This document shows, piece by piece, positions 9,301-21,003 of a DNA stretch of 64,000 nucleotides (position 1 is its first letter; every line of letters begins with the position of its first letter). This DNA comes from Puffinus mauretanicus (lineage: Eukaryota > Chordata > Aves > Procellariiformes > Procellariidae). Position numbers and translations under genes: made by a program. A model generated the notes under the pieces. That model saw only the letters and a program-made list of their open reading frames with translations, had not been told where the DNA came from and made no database searches. Where the stretch lies: contig JAJKFH010000052.1 of assembly GCA_023333565.1 (NCBI GenBank), forward strand, positions 1,922,001-1,986,000, in the 5' to 3' direction.

Positions 9301-12300
9301 AAGGGCAAGTTGTTAGACTGTGTTAGGACAGACATCCCCCAGCCCCGCGAAGCGTACGCTGCCAGCCCGCTGCCAGCCCTGGGTGCTCACGGGTGCGGTG
9401 CCCACTTTCGGTGCGGGACCCTTCATGGTTAGCGCGTGTTGCCGGACCCACCCAACAGAAAACCTTTGCTGGCAGGGTAGGCAGAGCCAGCGAGGCCGGG
9501 GGGGTCGCACCCACTGCGTGCAGCGAGCGGAGGTTGCACCGTGACACCCGTCCCCTCCCCACGGCCCCCGCGCGCCCGCTCGCAGCCCCCAAGCTGCCCT
9601 TCCTCTCCCCGTTTCCTCACAGGACTGCAGCCCTGCTCCCCTGCAGGCAGCCCTGCACGGGCTCCGTCGGGTCCCGGGAGGCATGGCAGGGAGCAGAGGA
9701 TGCCGGACGCCTCGGGGATGGGCTCAGCCAGGCCAGCCCGAAGCAGCCTGCTGCCTCGGGGCTCCTCTCCACCAGCAAACTTCGGCTGGGTTACAAAGAC
9801 GACTTGGAGGCAACGTGTCAACTAATGCGCAGGCTGAGCAGACAGGGAAGAGGAGGAACAGCGGCATTTACCACTACGCCACTTGCTGCTGTTAAAGCCA
9901 GCGGTTCCAGCAGGACTGACCTGTGACGTGATGCGAAACACGGCTTGCCCAGCACTAGGCTGCCAAAGAGAGCTCAACGCGGTCCTCCGCAGCCACGGCA
10001 CAACGCAGCCCATCCTCCAGCAAGGACGAGGAGCACAGCAAACCCTCCAAGGGCTCGGCGCCTGGGCACAAGTGCTTCACTGCCTCTCCTCCCCGCGCGC
10101 CCGACCAGCCCTCCAGTAACAACCTCCTCGGCTGGGAGCAGCAGAGTTTCCTTCCTGCAAGAGCCTGAGCTCCTGCCCGACTGCCTGTCAGTGCTTCCTG
10201 CATTCATGGAAACTTTGCTGAAAGTTAAGCCCTCAGTAGCTAAGAGGCGCTGGAACATTGACAAGCTGATCCGGTTCCAAGCTTGATTTTCTTCCAAATA
10301 TGCAGAGAGCTGCTTTGGACTGGGTGGGAGTAACGGCAGCCTCCTAGGGACGCCAGCGCCAGCAGAGGGTAGGAAAGGAGTCCCTCCTCTCCCTCCACCA
10401 GTCTCAGGCTGGGAATAGAAGTCCCACCCAGGGACTAACGGACCTTCTGTTCCCAGCGGCAAAGCCCCAGCTTCACACTTAGCCCCTTGCGCCCGCAGAC
10501 ACGCTTGCACCCCGAGCCAGGCGGGGACAGACGCTCCTCCAGACACCCATCTTACCCGGCACGGTGCAGAGCCGCCCGCTGCAAAGCTGCTGTGCCCCTC
10601 CAGCACCTCCCTCCACCCGACAGCCGGGCACGCGGCAGGGAGCAGGGCGGGCTCGGAGCCTGCACGCGTCGAGGCAAGGCCAGCGTGGCTTGGGACGGCT
10701 CTAACCTGTCGGCAGGGCTGCCATGACTCACGGGATGCTCCTCAATCCTTCCTTCAAAGGAAAAGGAGCAGACACCAAAGCAGGGATCGGCTCGGGATGG
10801 GTCTGCTGCTGCTTTGATCTTAGGAACCCAGAGCTCGCTGGCGTCCCGGGGTGCCTCCAGCCCAGTGCAAACAGCCTGCCCTCGCCCTCAGCACCCCGGG
10901 CTTTGGCCGAGCCCCGGGGCTGCCGGGAGCACTTTGTGCTGACGGGGACCCTGCAGCCCCAGGCCCCTCGACGCAGCCCCGGTCTTGGCCAGGGACCAGG
11001 GAGGGGGCGAAGCGCGCGGGTCCCCAGCGATCCCGGCCGCGGCTGCGGGGGTGACGGCAGCGGCACTCAACAGGTGCACCGGCTGCGCCGCGCGCGGGGC
11101 AAGAACTCTTGGCCTCCACTTCAAAGGCATGCGGGCTCGGGGCGGGTTTGAAAAGGAGCCTGTCGGGAGCCAGCGCCTGCAATGTGGGCTTTTGTTACCA
11201 AACCCCGCGGAGAGGCAGGGAAAACAGTTGCGTGTGTGTTTGATGGCTGGGGCTTCTGCGTCTGCCGCCTTCGCAGCTCCAATCTTGCAACATTTGTGCT
11301 GGTTCGCAGGAGCCAGAAAGTGAAACAGGCACGTCTATAGCCACCTCCTGCATTTAGCAGTAAACAGATTATGCCGATAAAGGAGAAGAAAATGTGCTGG
11401 CAGGAGCGATTTCTGACTTTACGCTCATCACTCATTACTTACACAGGGAAGGAATTTGTTTACGTAATTATTTTTAGCCTGACAGCATCTCCGAAAGCTG
11501 CAGTGATTCAAGCGCTGCCTGCCAGCCCCCCCAGCCCTCCACCGTGCTCCCCGCTGACACAAGCCCCCGGGGCGGGCGCGAGGAAGGGTGCTCTGCTCCT
11601 ACCACCAGGCCAGCCCCAGCCCCACACCAAACCCGGCAGCGCTCGCAAGCCCTTGTGCAAACTCTCTGTGCCGAAAACGCCTCCGCTGGCCTCAGCTGCA
11701 AGCCCCCAGCTCGGGCTTTGCATCTTACCTACGGTGGGGGGCATCCCCGGCGCCGCTGAGCGCCCTGCCCGGCAGCCGGGACCACCAGCGGCACGCCGCT
11801 CCCGGCGGGACATGTCCTGCTTCGGCAGCGACGGTTAAACTGATGCGAAATCCAGCCCTTGGTGCTGCCCCGCCGTCCTGCCCTGCGGCAGCACCGCGGC
11901 CCGGCCGGGAGATGAGCCGCACCGCGGCCCAGAAAGCGTCCGGACTTCAAGGCAGTTTTAGCAATGCCGAAGGCAAAGGTTTAATTCAAAGTGAAACGCC
12001 TAGGAAAAGAAGGCCTTTCCTTTTATAAACAATTTACATTATTTGACTATGACCTGATCTGAATCTCTGCTCATTACTCCTAGCAATAGTAGACAACAGC
12101 TGTTAGGTTCTCTTTCTCACGTGGGTTTTTTTTTCCTGTGTGCGCAGAGTAAAGTTACATCAGATCGCTACAGAGATATGTTCAGGAGTGCTCCGGCCAA
12201 GCCGATCCCACATGTGAATGCATCCTCGTTAGTACAGCTGATTTTCATTCCTCCTGCGACGCCGCTCGGACCGAGAGAGCAGGCGGGACGCTGCTCCTCC

Positions 12301-12857
12301 CAAGTCTGAGCTCCACTGGCTCCTCCACAGCAGCTCACATCAGCTGCCAGCTTTTTTTGCCCTTTTTTTTTTTTTTTCCTTTTTGGCTGATTTGCTAGAT
12401 AGGAGAAGTTGTTTTCAAACCGCTGGTAAGAAAACATTGTGCCTCACTTCAATACTTGTACTTCAGAGGAGTACAACAGCAGAGGGGGAACAGCCAAAAC
12501 ACTGGGTTATTTGTTGGGTGGTTTTTTTCCTTTTTCAGCCATCTTCTTATGAAGCCTTGTGCACGTTCTGTGCCAGCAACAAACCCCAGTGCTGGGACCT
12601 GGAGTGGGGGAGAAGGGGCGGGAGGAGAATGGCACGGGCTCAGCCTCAGTCGCGCCGCGGCCAGCACTGGCACCGGCCCGTCGTGGCACCCAGGGCCGTT
12701 ACCAGCTGCAGCACCCACAGCCACCAGCGGGGCTTGTCCCCACCCGGACACGCTCTGGACCTGACCCAGAGCTCCCGGCTCCCTCCTCCAGCCAGGACGG
12801 ATGGAGAGGGCCGTTTGCACGCTCACCGGGAAGCGTACGTCCCCAGGTGCCTCTCAC
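9301..12857. other. Probable last intron of CUEDC1
   Basis: About 3.5 kb of GC-rich sequence with no recognised coding exon. It contains a T15 run at 12363-12377. If the 3'UTR exon call is wrong, this is simply intergenic or unspliced 3'UTR. Confidence 0.4.
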
Positions 12858-12860
12858 CGT

Positions 12861-12925
12861 TTACTGCCCTTCCTTCGGCGTCTCCTCCTCCCGGAGCTGC
12901 TGCCTCCGTGCTTGGAAGTCTTCAT
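12861..12925 (-). CDS. CUEDC1: CUEDC1 coding exon 9 with stop codon
   Basis: 65 nt encoding DEDFQARRQQLREEETPKEG, Q and TAA (12863-12861); DEDF..RRQ and the EGQ end match the family C-terminus. The acceptor is CTTTCAG|ATGA. A donor follows the stop after only three bases. Confidence 0.92.
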
Positions 12926-15900
12926 CTGAAAGGCAGAGGCAGGCGGGGGCTGTCGGGGGCTGCAGCCACTTCCACGCCAGGACACCGGCCACCGTGCCAC
13001 GGTCCCAGCCCCAGCGAGGTGCCCCAGCGGGGAGGCAGCCCAGCCCTTGCCCCAGGGCAGGGATTTCCTCGCCCAGACAATTTCCAGGGACTGGGACGTG
13101 GGGACTCTGCCAGAACATGCCTGAGAACACCGGAAGGAGGTTTTGGCTCACGGAGGCATTTCTGCTATGTGGTGGCACCTGAGCCAGCCCCGGGGTGGTC
13201 CGGGCTGGCACAAAACCCACTGCCAAGACTCACCTCTGTGCAAATCTGGCTGATGACAGATTTGCCAGGACTGTGCCCTGACCCCACGCTACACACCCTG
13301 CAGGGCTGCACGTCCCAGCTGCAAGCCCCCGAGGCTCCCCAAAAGAGGAGATCCCGTCCCAGGTCACCCCAGCAAGCACATGCTCACGGGAGAGCTGCGT
13401 GGGACCAGGGGCGAGCCCACTTCATGGGTGGCCATGCCCCAGCACGGACCTGATGGGAGCCATCCCCAAGCAGGGCAATGGCGTGGGGCAGGACGGGGCC
13501 AGACACCACGGGACCTCAGCTAGCCGTGCTGAGCACAGCACGCGTGGCACGGCACGGTGTTTCTTACCGCATGAATGTCCTTCGACATCGTCGAGAAGAT
13601 TTGCCGTGGAAGCCGCTGTCCCCAGCCTGCGCTCTCCGCTAAGAAAAACCGGTCGTGGGGCCAGGACGCGGCCGCAGCACAACAATTGCCCTTCCCAGCC
13701 CACGGCCCAGCCGCGAGAGGCAGCCGGGAGGCTCCGGCCAGACCACGGCCTTGGGGAGTCCCCAGGAGCACCTGAGCCAGGCCGCTCCGACAGCCCACCC
13801 GCCCCCCCGCAGCTCCCCAGCCCCTTTTAGGATACACCTGGTGCTTCAACAAGTGTTTTCTTTTTGATTTTCTCATCTTCGTCTTCTCGGAGAAGGCTCT
13901 GGCGAGTTCAAACAGCTTCTTGCGCGTGGCTGGAAGGAAGCAGCCGGGTGAGGATCTCACCCCAAAACCCTTCTCAAAGCTGCCACGGGCGATGGGGAGG
14001 AGATGGCCAGGGCCAGCGGCGCGAGAGCCACCTGCGCCCCGACGCCCCACGGCAATACCCCGGCTTTGCCTGGGAACACCAGGGCTGCGCAAGGCTGCCA
14101 GGCTCGGAGAGCCGGGTCCTGCAACCGACAGGGACACGTTGGTCCCTGGCGGGGGGTGCTGACGTTTTTACCATTTCACTGGGATTTTCATGACCTTCCC
14201 TACGACTGACCCACATATCCCCAGTGTCTCAGCTGGCTGCAGCCTGGCTCAAGCTGCCCAAAGATCTCAGTCTATTTTGTGACGGGAGAAGCGGGCTGTG
14301 ACTTGCTAAGAGGAAAGGATTGGAAAAGGGAGAGTTACAGCAAACGCTCTGCTTGCTTTTCCAGGATTCACACAAACCCTGCTCAGAAATTCCTCTATTC
14401 CCCAACACCACCTGCATCCTCGCCTCACGCCACAACACACACGTGCACCAGGGACAGACGGACAGTGCAGAACTGGGGCATCAAGACCCAGGTCTCCGTC
14501 TCCTGTCGGTCTTGCTGGCACCCAGCCCCGGCGTGCGGCACAGGAGCTCCCTGTCGCTGGTGAGGGCCAGCAGACCACCAGCCCAGGACTGTAAAATGCA
14601 GATGGAAACTCACCCCCAAAGCACTGCTGCTGGGGCTGAGCCCTGTCTGAGCACAAGGTGCCACCGCAGCATGCAACGGCCTGTGCCTTGCTCGCCAACG
14701 TGCCAGCCCTCTGTGTGACTCGCGGGGTAATGGGGACACGTGTGCCAAGAGAGGTGACAAGAAACCCCCGCGCACACACGCTAGCAGACGTGCGTGTGCC
14801 GGCTGACGTGCACGCACAGGCACACGCACGCAGAGCGGACACGCTGCGTGAGTGGGGAGCGCCGCAGCTCTTGGGCGAGCGCCCGGCAATGCTGCCGGCT
14901 CTTCCCCTGCCCGCCCCGCTCCCACCTCCCCTCCAGCCCTCCAGGCGTCCCGCTGCCAACACAGAGCCTGCAAACCGACTCACATTTTCCCATGTGTTTC
15001 AATTTGTCTCTGAATAAGGCATCGTCAGACACGGCACCGCCGGCCTCGCTGGTTACAGAGGGGGCTACGTCACCTGGAAGGCAAACATCTGGTCACCGGG
15101 AGTGCGTGCGCGGCGAGGGGAGGCTTGAGACAAATAATTTCCATGACCCAATTCCAGCGCCAGCGAAACGCAGCCCTGCCACAAGCAGGGCTGAGCAAGA
15201 GCAGACAGGACGCGGGCACTGGCACGCCGGGGCTGGCCCCGGACGAGGACCCTCTGCAGATATAACCCCCGAGACCGTGGGTGCAGAGACGTCGCTTGCA
15301 GAACACCCGCACCCCGCAGGGCTGCTCGCCTTGAGCTGCTTGCGAATGGACGTGGGGCGAGCGCGGCTCAGTCCCACCACCAGCAGCGCTGCAGAGCGGG
15401 AGGCCTCCCTCTGTGCTGCTCCAGGCACGGTAGCCCCAAATTACCCCGGGCACTAATTGCACTCTGGGTATTAAATCGTGCCCATGCTCAGTACCCGGGA
15501 TGGCAGGGCCACCGCATCAGGAGCAGAAGCTGAGGCATCCCAGCGACTCGGTCAGGTGAACCAGAGACCCCAACAGCCATGTCCTTGTGCCCCCTCCCCT
15601 CGGCCCATGCCCCTTCCCCAGGTCTGGGTGCCCCCGAAGCGCCGTGCGCCCAGCCGGAGCTCTGCCATGCCGCCCAGCCACTGCGTCTCACCCGCCCCCG
15701 CACGGGGACATCGACAGACACCAGCTCTAATTCTGAAGCCGGGCAGCTGCTCCGCTCCCCGAGGTTAATCAGGATTACCCGGGAACAGTCATTATGCCTG
15801 CCAGGCACAATCCTCCGCTCAGGCCAAGACAAGGGAGGGCTTTGTCTCCCCTGGGAACTGGATCCCAGCTCCCACCCGCAGGGACGGACGGAGGCAGGAT

Positions 15901-18900
15901 GCAGGAGCACCTCCGCGTGGGGAGGGCAGGGAGGGCAGCAGCACCCACCCCCATCACCCACAGCTCCTCTCCCGCGCTGGGGGGGCAGCAGGGAGGGATC
16001 AGCCAGTTTCCTGCCCCTGCAGCCACCTCGGAGGCAGCCGGCAGTGGCAGAGGGCTGGGAAGACAGGAGCTGCCGAGAGGCGATGCTCGTGTGCACCTTG
16101 AAAGTTACCTGATATTACGGAGGAGAAACCAAAGTCGTTGCTGACAGCAACACTGGTCGACTTGGATTTTTTTGACTCATATTTCAATCGATCTGAAAAA
16201 CAAAAAGCCCAGCGCCCCGCTCGATCAGACCCGCGAGGCAGCGCATGCAGCTCTGCTCCCCTCTCCCCTCACGGCCCCCACGGCTGCGGAGGGACAGGCT
16301 GATGGCAAGGGAGGGAGCTCGGGCTTCGCTTCAGCACAGCGACCACAAGCACTTCGGGAGCCCGCAACAGCAGGCGGGAGGGCTCCTCTCACCGCAGCAG
16401 AGGAACTGCCCGCCTGCCGCAAGCACGTGGCGAGCACACCGGTGGCTTTCCAGCCACGGGGGGCTGGGGGCGAGCCCTGCGGTGAAGGTGCTGCCAGGAC
16501 CCTGCAAACCAGCGAGACCTCCGAGGAGACGGCCCCTCGGCCGGGGGGCTCGGAGCCGGCGGCAGCGCGAGGGAGGGGAAGGGCAGCTCTTTGCTCAGAG
16601 GCAGCAAAGCCACGACACCCTCGAGCCCTCCCTGCGGAGCGGGCGAGCAGGCGGCTGCCGGCTCACTGGGAAGGAGCATGGTGACAGGGAAGGAGCAATC
16701 ATGGCAAAACTGCTCTCCTCTTCAGGCCCCGCCAGCACCTGGGAAGGGCACACAGCCGGGGAGGGCGCACCGGCCGGGCTGGGCTCGGAGGGCATTTCTG
16801 AGGCCCCTTGCTATGGATTTTGCTGGGCTTTGCCAGAGACGCCGCAGAGAGGCGGGCAGGGGGAGGAGAGCCTCGTGGCAGGCGGCCGAGCAGGAGCCCG
16901 GGGAGCAGCCCGCTGCCCGGTGTCAGCGGGTCGGACCACCAGCCACGCCACATCCTGCGCTGGCTCTGCTTTGGCACCAGCCACGATGCCTCAGGCAGGG
17001 CAATGCTGCCAGCAGCCAGTGTCACGGGCGGGGGCACGCACCCAAAAAGCGGAGGCAGAGGTTTCTGAGGGCGCTTCTCACCTCTCTCCAGGGCGAGGAG
17101 GAAATCCCGGTTCCTCTGGAGCTCCTTCATGAACTCTTCGTTCTGCAGGAAGAGCGCGATCCGCTCGTCCTCCAGGTACTGCTTCCACCGCCGCTCCTGC
17201 TCCAGGGAGCCCTGGCCCCGCGGGGCAAGCCGGCAGCCGTGGGAGCCCTGGCAGGAGGCAAACGCGGCAGAGGTCGGTCGGTGGTCTCGGTGCCCGCGCG
17301 TGCAGGAGGCTCCCTGCAGCAGCACCTCAGGCTGAGCTTGGCCTTTTGCTCCTGTTATGCCGCTGCACCCCCAGCCCTGACAGCCATCGACTGCTGCTCC
17401 CCAGCGCGGTCCCTCCCTCCTACGCCCAGCGCCCAACGGCGCGGGGCACCGTTCCCCCCGGCCGGGCTGCGCTTGGGACGGCGCTGCTGCGAAGGGGACC
17501 AAGGGGACAGGGCACCACCGCCTCTGCCCGGCGGGAAGGGGGACGGGGCGGAGGCAGGAGGGGACGGACATCACTCGTGGGAACGGGACCTCGGTCTGGG
17601 GTCAGCGTGGCACGGGGAGGAACCGGTGCCTCCGGAAGAGCTCCCTTGCAGAGCGCAGACTTGCAAAGATTTTTGACTTTAAACCATGGGGTTGACTCAA
17701 GACAGAACCTGGTGTGGAGGCAAGGGAGAAGGGTCCCAGCCAGCGTCGCTGCTTGTATTTCCCCCTCTCTAAAAGGCAGAGACTGCAATTTCCCGCTGAC
17801 AAACGTCCCTGCACGAGGCACCTCACGCTCTCCCGCAGCTCCCAGTGCAGTTGCACCTGGGGAGCAGCAGAGCCGCAATCTACAGCCACAACCTCATCCT
17901 TGCCTACAGTATTTATCTGATTTGTAGCTGCTCTCAGAGAGCCATAAAAAGCAAAAGCACACAATTACTGGGGAAAGAAAAGGCCGCTGCTCCTCTCCTC
18001 CCTCGGAGCCCAAATGAATTGGCATGTTCCTATTCCCAGAAAGGTAATATAGCCCGCAAAGCTCAACTTGCAGGGCAATCATTTATGAAAACGTGGCAGG
18101 CTGCCTTTGGAGCCAAAAAGGGAGGGAGGAGCCGATGCATGGGGAAGGCAGGGTGCCCCCGTGCCAGGGGGGAGCTGGCATTTTTGCAGGCTGGCTGCTG
18201 TGTTAGCAAAGGGGCCGAGGGACGCCCCGGGGATGCGGCGTGCCTGGAGCTGAGCTGGGTGCCCAGCGCGGTCTGTGCTGGCGCTGCTGTTCCCCATGGG
18301 GTGCTGCCCGCTGCCTGCCCCGCTGTGGGCAGAAAGGCACCCGCACCCCGAGCCTTGTGGCTCTGAAACCTCCATGAAGCACATGGGCGCTCTGATTTCC
18401 CAGGGTCAAATCCTCTGGTTTGCACTAGATTTTCCACCCAAGTTCCACTGCACCAGCCCCCGAGCGCCCTGGCAGTGCCGCTCTCCCCAAGAGCGTATGC
18501 TGGTCCTGCTGCTCCTCACCAGGGTAGCAGGTAAGATTTTCAAGTAATTTAAAATATTAGGTGCTTATGCAAGTGGCATTTCTGGCACTAACCACTGGGC
18601 TAATAGCAGGAAAAATATCAAAGCCTCGCTGGAAGATTCCCCTTTCACGCCTTGCTCAATTCAGTCTCGCCTTGAACAACAAGATGTGCTCCAAGAATTT
18701 CGGTTTAGTCCGCACCTCTGATGCTTTCAGAGCGCTGATGCTGCAAGCTCAGGGTGGCCAAGGATGGGTTTGGTGCTCCATGCCACACCGTGGAGCCGGG
18801 GCGTGGGCTGGAAGGGGCGGCAAGCCTCACCTGTGTGCCGGCGGTCTGCTGGGGCAGGATGCGGAGGAAGTCCTCGGGGAGGTTGCCCAGGAGCGGCGGG

Positions 18901-20815
18901 TTCCAGTTCCTGTAGCGCCCGGGCGCCGGGGTGCTGCCGGGCCCCGGCACATCCGTCCTGCGAGGCAAGCACAGACAGCACCTTTGGCGAGGGAGAAACC
19001 CACCGACGTCTGCCGCAGCAGCGGGGCACAGGGCCCGGCACGGCAGCCCCCTGCCCAGCTCCGCGGGCGGTCCTGGGAGCCAAGAAACCACAGCACGCTT
19101 CCCAAACCCACGGCGTTAGCGTTAGCTCTGAGAGTGAAAGGCTTTCCTAGCGAGTTTGAAATCTTTGGGAGCTGCTTTTCAAGCCTTGCCCTGCAACTGC
19201 GCAGGCTGGATTTCCCTTCTCCTCCCCGTTCTGCTCAGACTCCCAGAAAACGGCCCTGTGGAACCCCTAGCACTGCAGGACTTTGCTTACGAAGCTGATG
19301 AACGTCTCTCGCCAGACGTCACGCCCAGCCTGCACAGCCGGCAGCGCCTTTGTCCAAGGGGGCTGGCACAGAGGCGGCCAGGGCACCACCCTCGTTTTCC
19401 CGCAAGTCCTGAGCCTGCGGCCGAGGTGGTGTTGCCGGGGGGAGCCCGCACCCCGCAGGGCCAGAGACCCCGGGGCTCAGCGAGCCGGCGGCAGCAAGCC
19501 AAACTGACCCGAGGTCTCTGGTGCCGAGAGCCACGATGCGCGGGGCCCCGGCCGCCCAGCACCTGGTGTTTTTGAGCAGAGGCGAGCGCTCCCCGCCTCC
19601 GGTATCTGATTTTTGCCATTCCGCTGCCGGAGCAGCTTTCCGCGCCCTTCAGCTGTTCACTTTTTAGGGCCTCGCAGGGATTTTTTAGCCAGCTGTGAGC
19701 TTCATTCATCTCCCTTGGCTTCGTCTCACCCAGCCCTAACGAACTGACGCCAGATGCCCCTTGCCGGGGCCAGCTAACGCGCAGCAAGATCCCCTGGGCA
19801 CTGGCGCAGGGTGCTTTGCCGGCCACCATGAGCAGAAGGCGCAGTGCAGCTGCGGCGTGGGGCTGGGGGCTCACCTGGGCGGCGGGGTGGGCGGCGCGCG
19901 GGGGTAGCGGCTGCCAAACCCCTGGCTCTCGTAGGCGGGAGGGGAATAGACAGGAGGGGGCTCCTCATCCGAGCTGTCCGGCTCCAGGGTCCGCTCCAAG
20001 ATCTGCGGGGCAAGAGGTCGGGGTGAGGGCGAGCCACGGAAACGCTCCCTGCCGGGCTGGGCCCCTGCACGCGGCAGCAAAGCGGGGCCGGGACCGGCCG
20101 AACGCCGCTGCAGGGGCAGCCGGGCAAGCTCCCGGCACCAGGGGGCTTTTGGCGGGGTTTGGAGGTGCTGCTCTCCGGGGACGAGGCACCGCATTTCAGG
20201 TGGGGGGGTGAGCCTGTCCCTGGGCGCACACAGCCCTTGGGGGCCCTCCGACAGCAGCAGAAGGGTCTCTGTTGGGTTTTGGGGTGGGAGGGAGGGAGGA
20301 GAGCGCTTTGGCTTCAGCCTCAAGCACTGTCCAAGACAAACCAGCCAGGCCGCACGCTCCAGACCAGCCAAATCGGGCACTCAAATCTCTGCCCGCCTGC
20401 AGCAGCCAAGTAGCACCATACCCAGGCAGAAACGAGGCAGGATGAGACTGAGCTGCCCCCTCCCGATGAGCCAGCCGTGGCGGCCACCCATAGCCATGTG
20501 CCGGGGACCACCGGCGGGGGTTACCTCGGGGGGGATGCTGTCCTCCGAGTCCGAGCTGTCGTCGCAGCCGCTGCTGTCCAGGTTCATCTGCAGGAGCTGG
20601 TCGATGGTGGCGTCCACGGCGCCGTTGTTGGCCCTCAAGACGCACTCAATGATGTCGTAGTCCATGTTGGGGAACATGGTCTTGAAGTCCTCCATGGCCT
20701 GGTTGAACTCCAGCCGGCGGACCTGCCTGGCGGGGCGGCTGTTGTTGAGCTCCTGGGCGGAGGAGCCGCCGCGCGAGCTGCCGTTGCTGCTGCTCCGACG
20801 GAAGAGGCTCGTCAT
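12861..20815 (-). CDS. CUEDC1: CUE domain-containing protein 1 (CUEDC1), 9 coding exons
   Basis: A ubiquitin-system protein of poorly defined function. CUE domains bind ubiquitin or contact E2/E3 enzymes. Coding exons on the minus strand: 20815-20525, 20002-19875, 18957-18831, 17247-17082, 16192-16109, 15073-14984, 13929-13838, 13631-13568 and 12925-12861; 1107 nt, 368 aa plus TAA (human about 386). The CUE domain is at residues 36-79, with the MFP motif at 47-49 and the LL pair at 74-75. An acidic stretch precedes two WW-binding PY motifs, PPVY (113-116) and PPAY (118-121). YRNWNPPLLGNLP follows (about 154-166), then a charged coiled-coil-like helix (about 198-245), a basic KLFELARAF...KSKRKHLLKH segment (about 299-325), and the acidic tail EEETPKEGQ. 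The ATG is the first in frame; the GC-rich in-frame leader has a TGA upstream. The pairing of CUE and PY motifs suggests a NEDD4-type ligase partner (inference). Confidence 0.95.
13568..13631 (-). CDS. CUEDC1: CUEDC1 coding exon 8
   Basis: 64 nt encoding LGTAASTANLLDDVEGHSC. Frame requires the acceptor GCGGAGAG|CGCAGG. The nearer AGs (TTAG|CGG and CGCAG|GCT) would shift the frame, so the 5' edge is inferred from phase rather than from splice-site strength. The donor is GCG|GTAAGA. Confidence 0.8.
13838..13929 (-). CDS. CUEDC1: CUEDC1 coding exon 7
   Basis: 92 nt encoding the strongly basic STRKKLFELARAFSEKTKMR and KSKRKHLLKHQ block, a plausible nuclear-localisation or nucleic-acid-facing segment. 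The acceptor is CTTCCAG|CCAC and the donor is CAG|GTGTAT. Confidence 0.95.
14984..15073 (-). CDS. CUEDC1: CUEDC1 coding exon 6
   Basis: 90 nt encoding GDVAPSVTSEAGGAVS, then DDALFRDKLKHMGK, the conserved part. The acceptor is CTTCCAG|GTGA and the donor is AAAT|GTGAGT. Confidence 0.92.
16109..16192 (-). CDS. CUEDC1: CUEDC1 coding exon 5
   Basis: 84 nt encoding DRLKYESKKSKSTSVAVSND and FGFSSVIS. The acceptor is TTTTTCAG|ATCG and the donor is TCAG|GTAACT. Confidence 0.95.
17082..17247 (-). CDS. CUEDC1: CUEDC1 coding exon 4
   Basis: 166 nt encoding WKQYLEDERIALFLQNEEFM and the following helical segment to LLALER. The acceptor is placed at TGCCAG|GGCTCC (17247). An identical CAG|GGCTCC 36 bp further in (exon start 17211) keeps the frame and would remove 12 residues, so the exon's 5' edge is uncertain. 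Confidence 0.88.
18831..18957 (-). CDS. CUEDC1: CUEDC1 coding exon 3
   Basis: 127 nt ending at codon 182. It carries the invariant RYRNWNPPLLGNLPEDFLRI block and RILPQQ. The acceptor is CTCGCAG|GACG and the donor is CAG|GTGAGG. Confidence 0.94.
19875..20002 (-). CDS. CUEDC1: CUEDC1 coding exon 2 (PPxY motifs)
   Basis: 128 nt encoding ILERTLEPDSSDEEPPPVY and the second PY motif, up to PPTPPP and part of R140. The acceptor is CCCGCAG|ATC and the donor is AG|GTGAGC. Confidence 0.95.
20525..20815 (-). CDS. CUEDC1: CUEDC1 coding exon 1 (CUE domain)
   Basis: 291 nt encoding residues 1-97 (MTSLFRRSSS...DSIPPE) with the complete CUE domain. The donor is GAG|GTAACC. The exon probably extends 5' to 21003 as UTR. 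Confidence 0.96.
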
Positions 20816-21003
20816 GGCGGGGCGGCTGGCACGGGGGCACGGCGGCTGCGGTCCCGGCCGCGGCGAGGCGGGCGCCCGCCGCCGCTCGTCACGGGGCGCT
20901 GCCCCGGCAGCCGGCGGGGAGCATGGGCGGGCGGCGGGGGTCCCGCTCCCCGCGGCCGGCGGCACCGCGCGTCAGCCCCCGGCACGCTGCAGCATCCTCC
21001 CAC
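20816..21003 (-). other. CUEDC1: CUEDC1 5'UTR part of exon 2
   Basis: 188 nt lie between a strong acceptor (CTCCCCTCTCCCCTCCGCAG|GTGG) and the ATG. The stretch holds one short upstream frame, MLQRAGG, that starts at 20995. It is very GC-rich and CpG-dense. Confidence 0.7.

Larger units (their letters stand above)
12926..20524 (-). other. CUEDC1: CUEDC1 internal introns
   Basis: Eight GT-AG introns of about 0.2-1.6 kb separate the coding exons. They are GC-rich, full of long but meaningless open frames on both strands, and contain no transposon or second gene that I recognise. Confidence 0.8.

Noticed and set aside
16591..17676. 361-aa plus-strand frame over a CUEDC1 exon
   Set aside because: Antisense shadow of the verified exon at 17082-17247 and its flanks.
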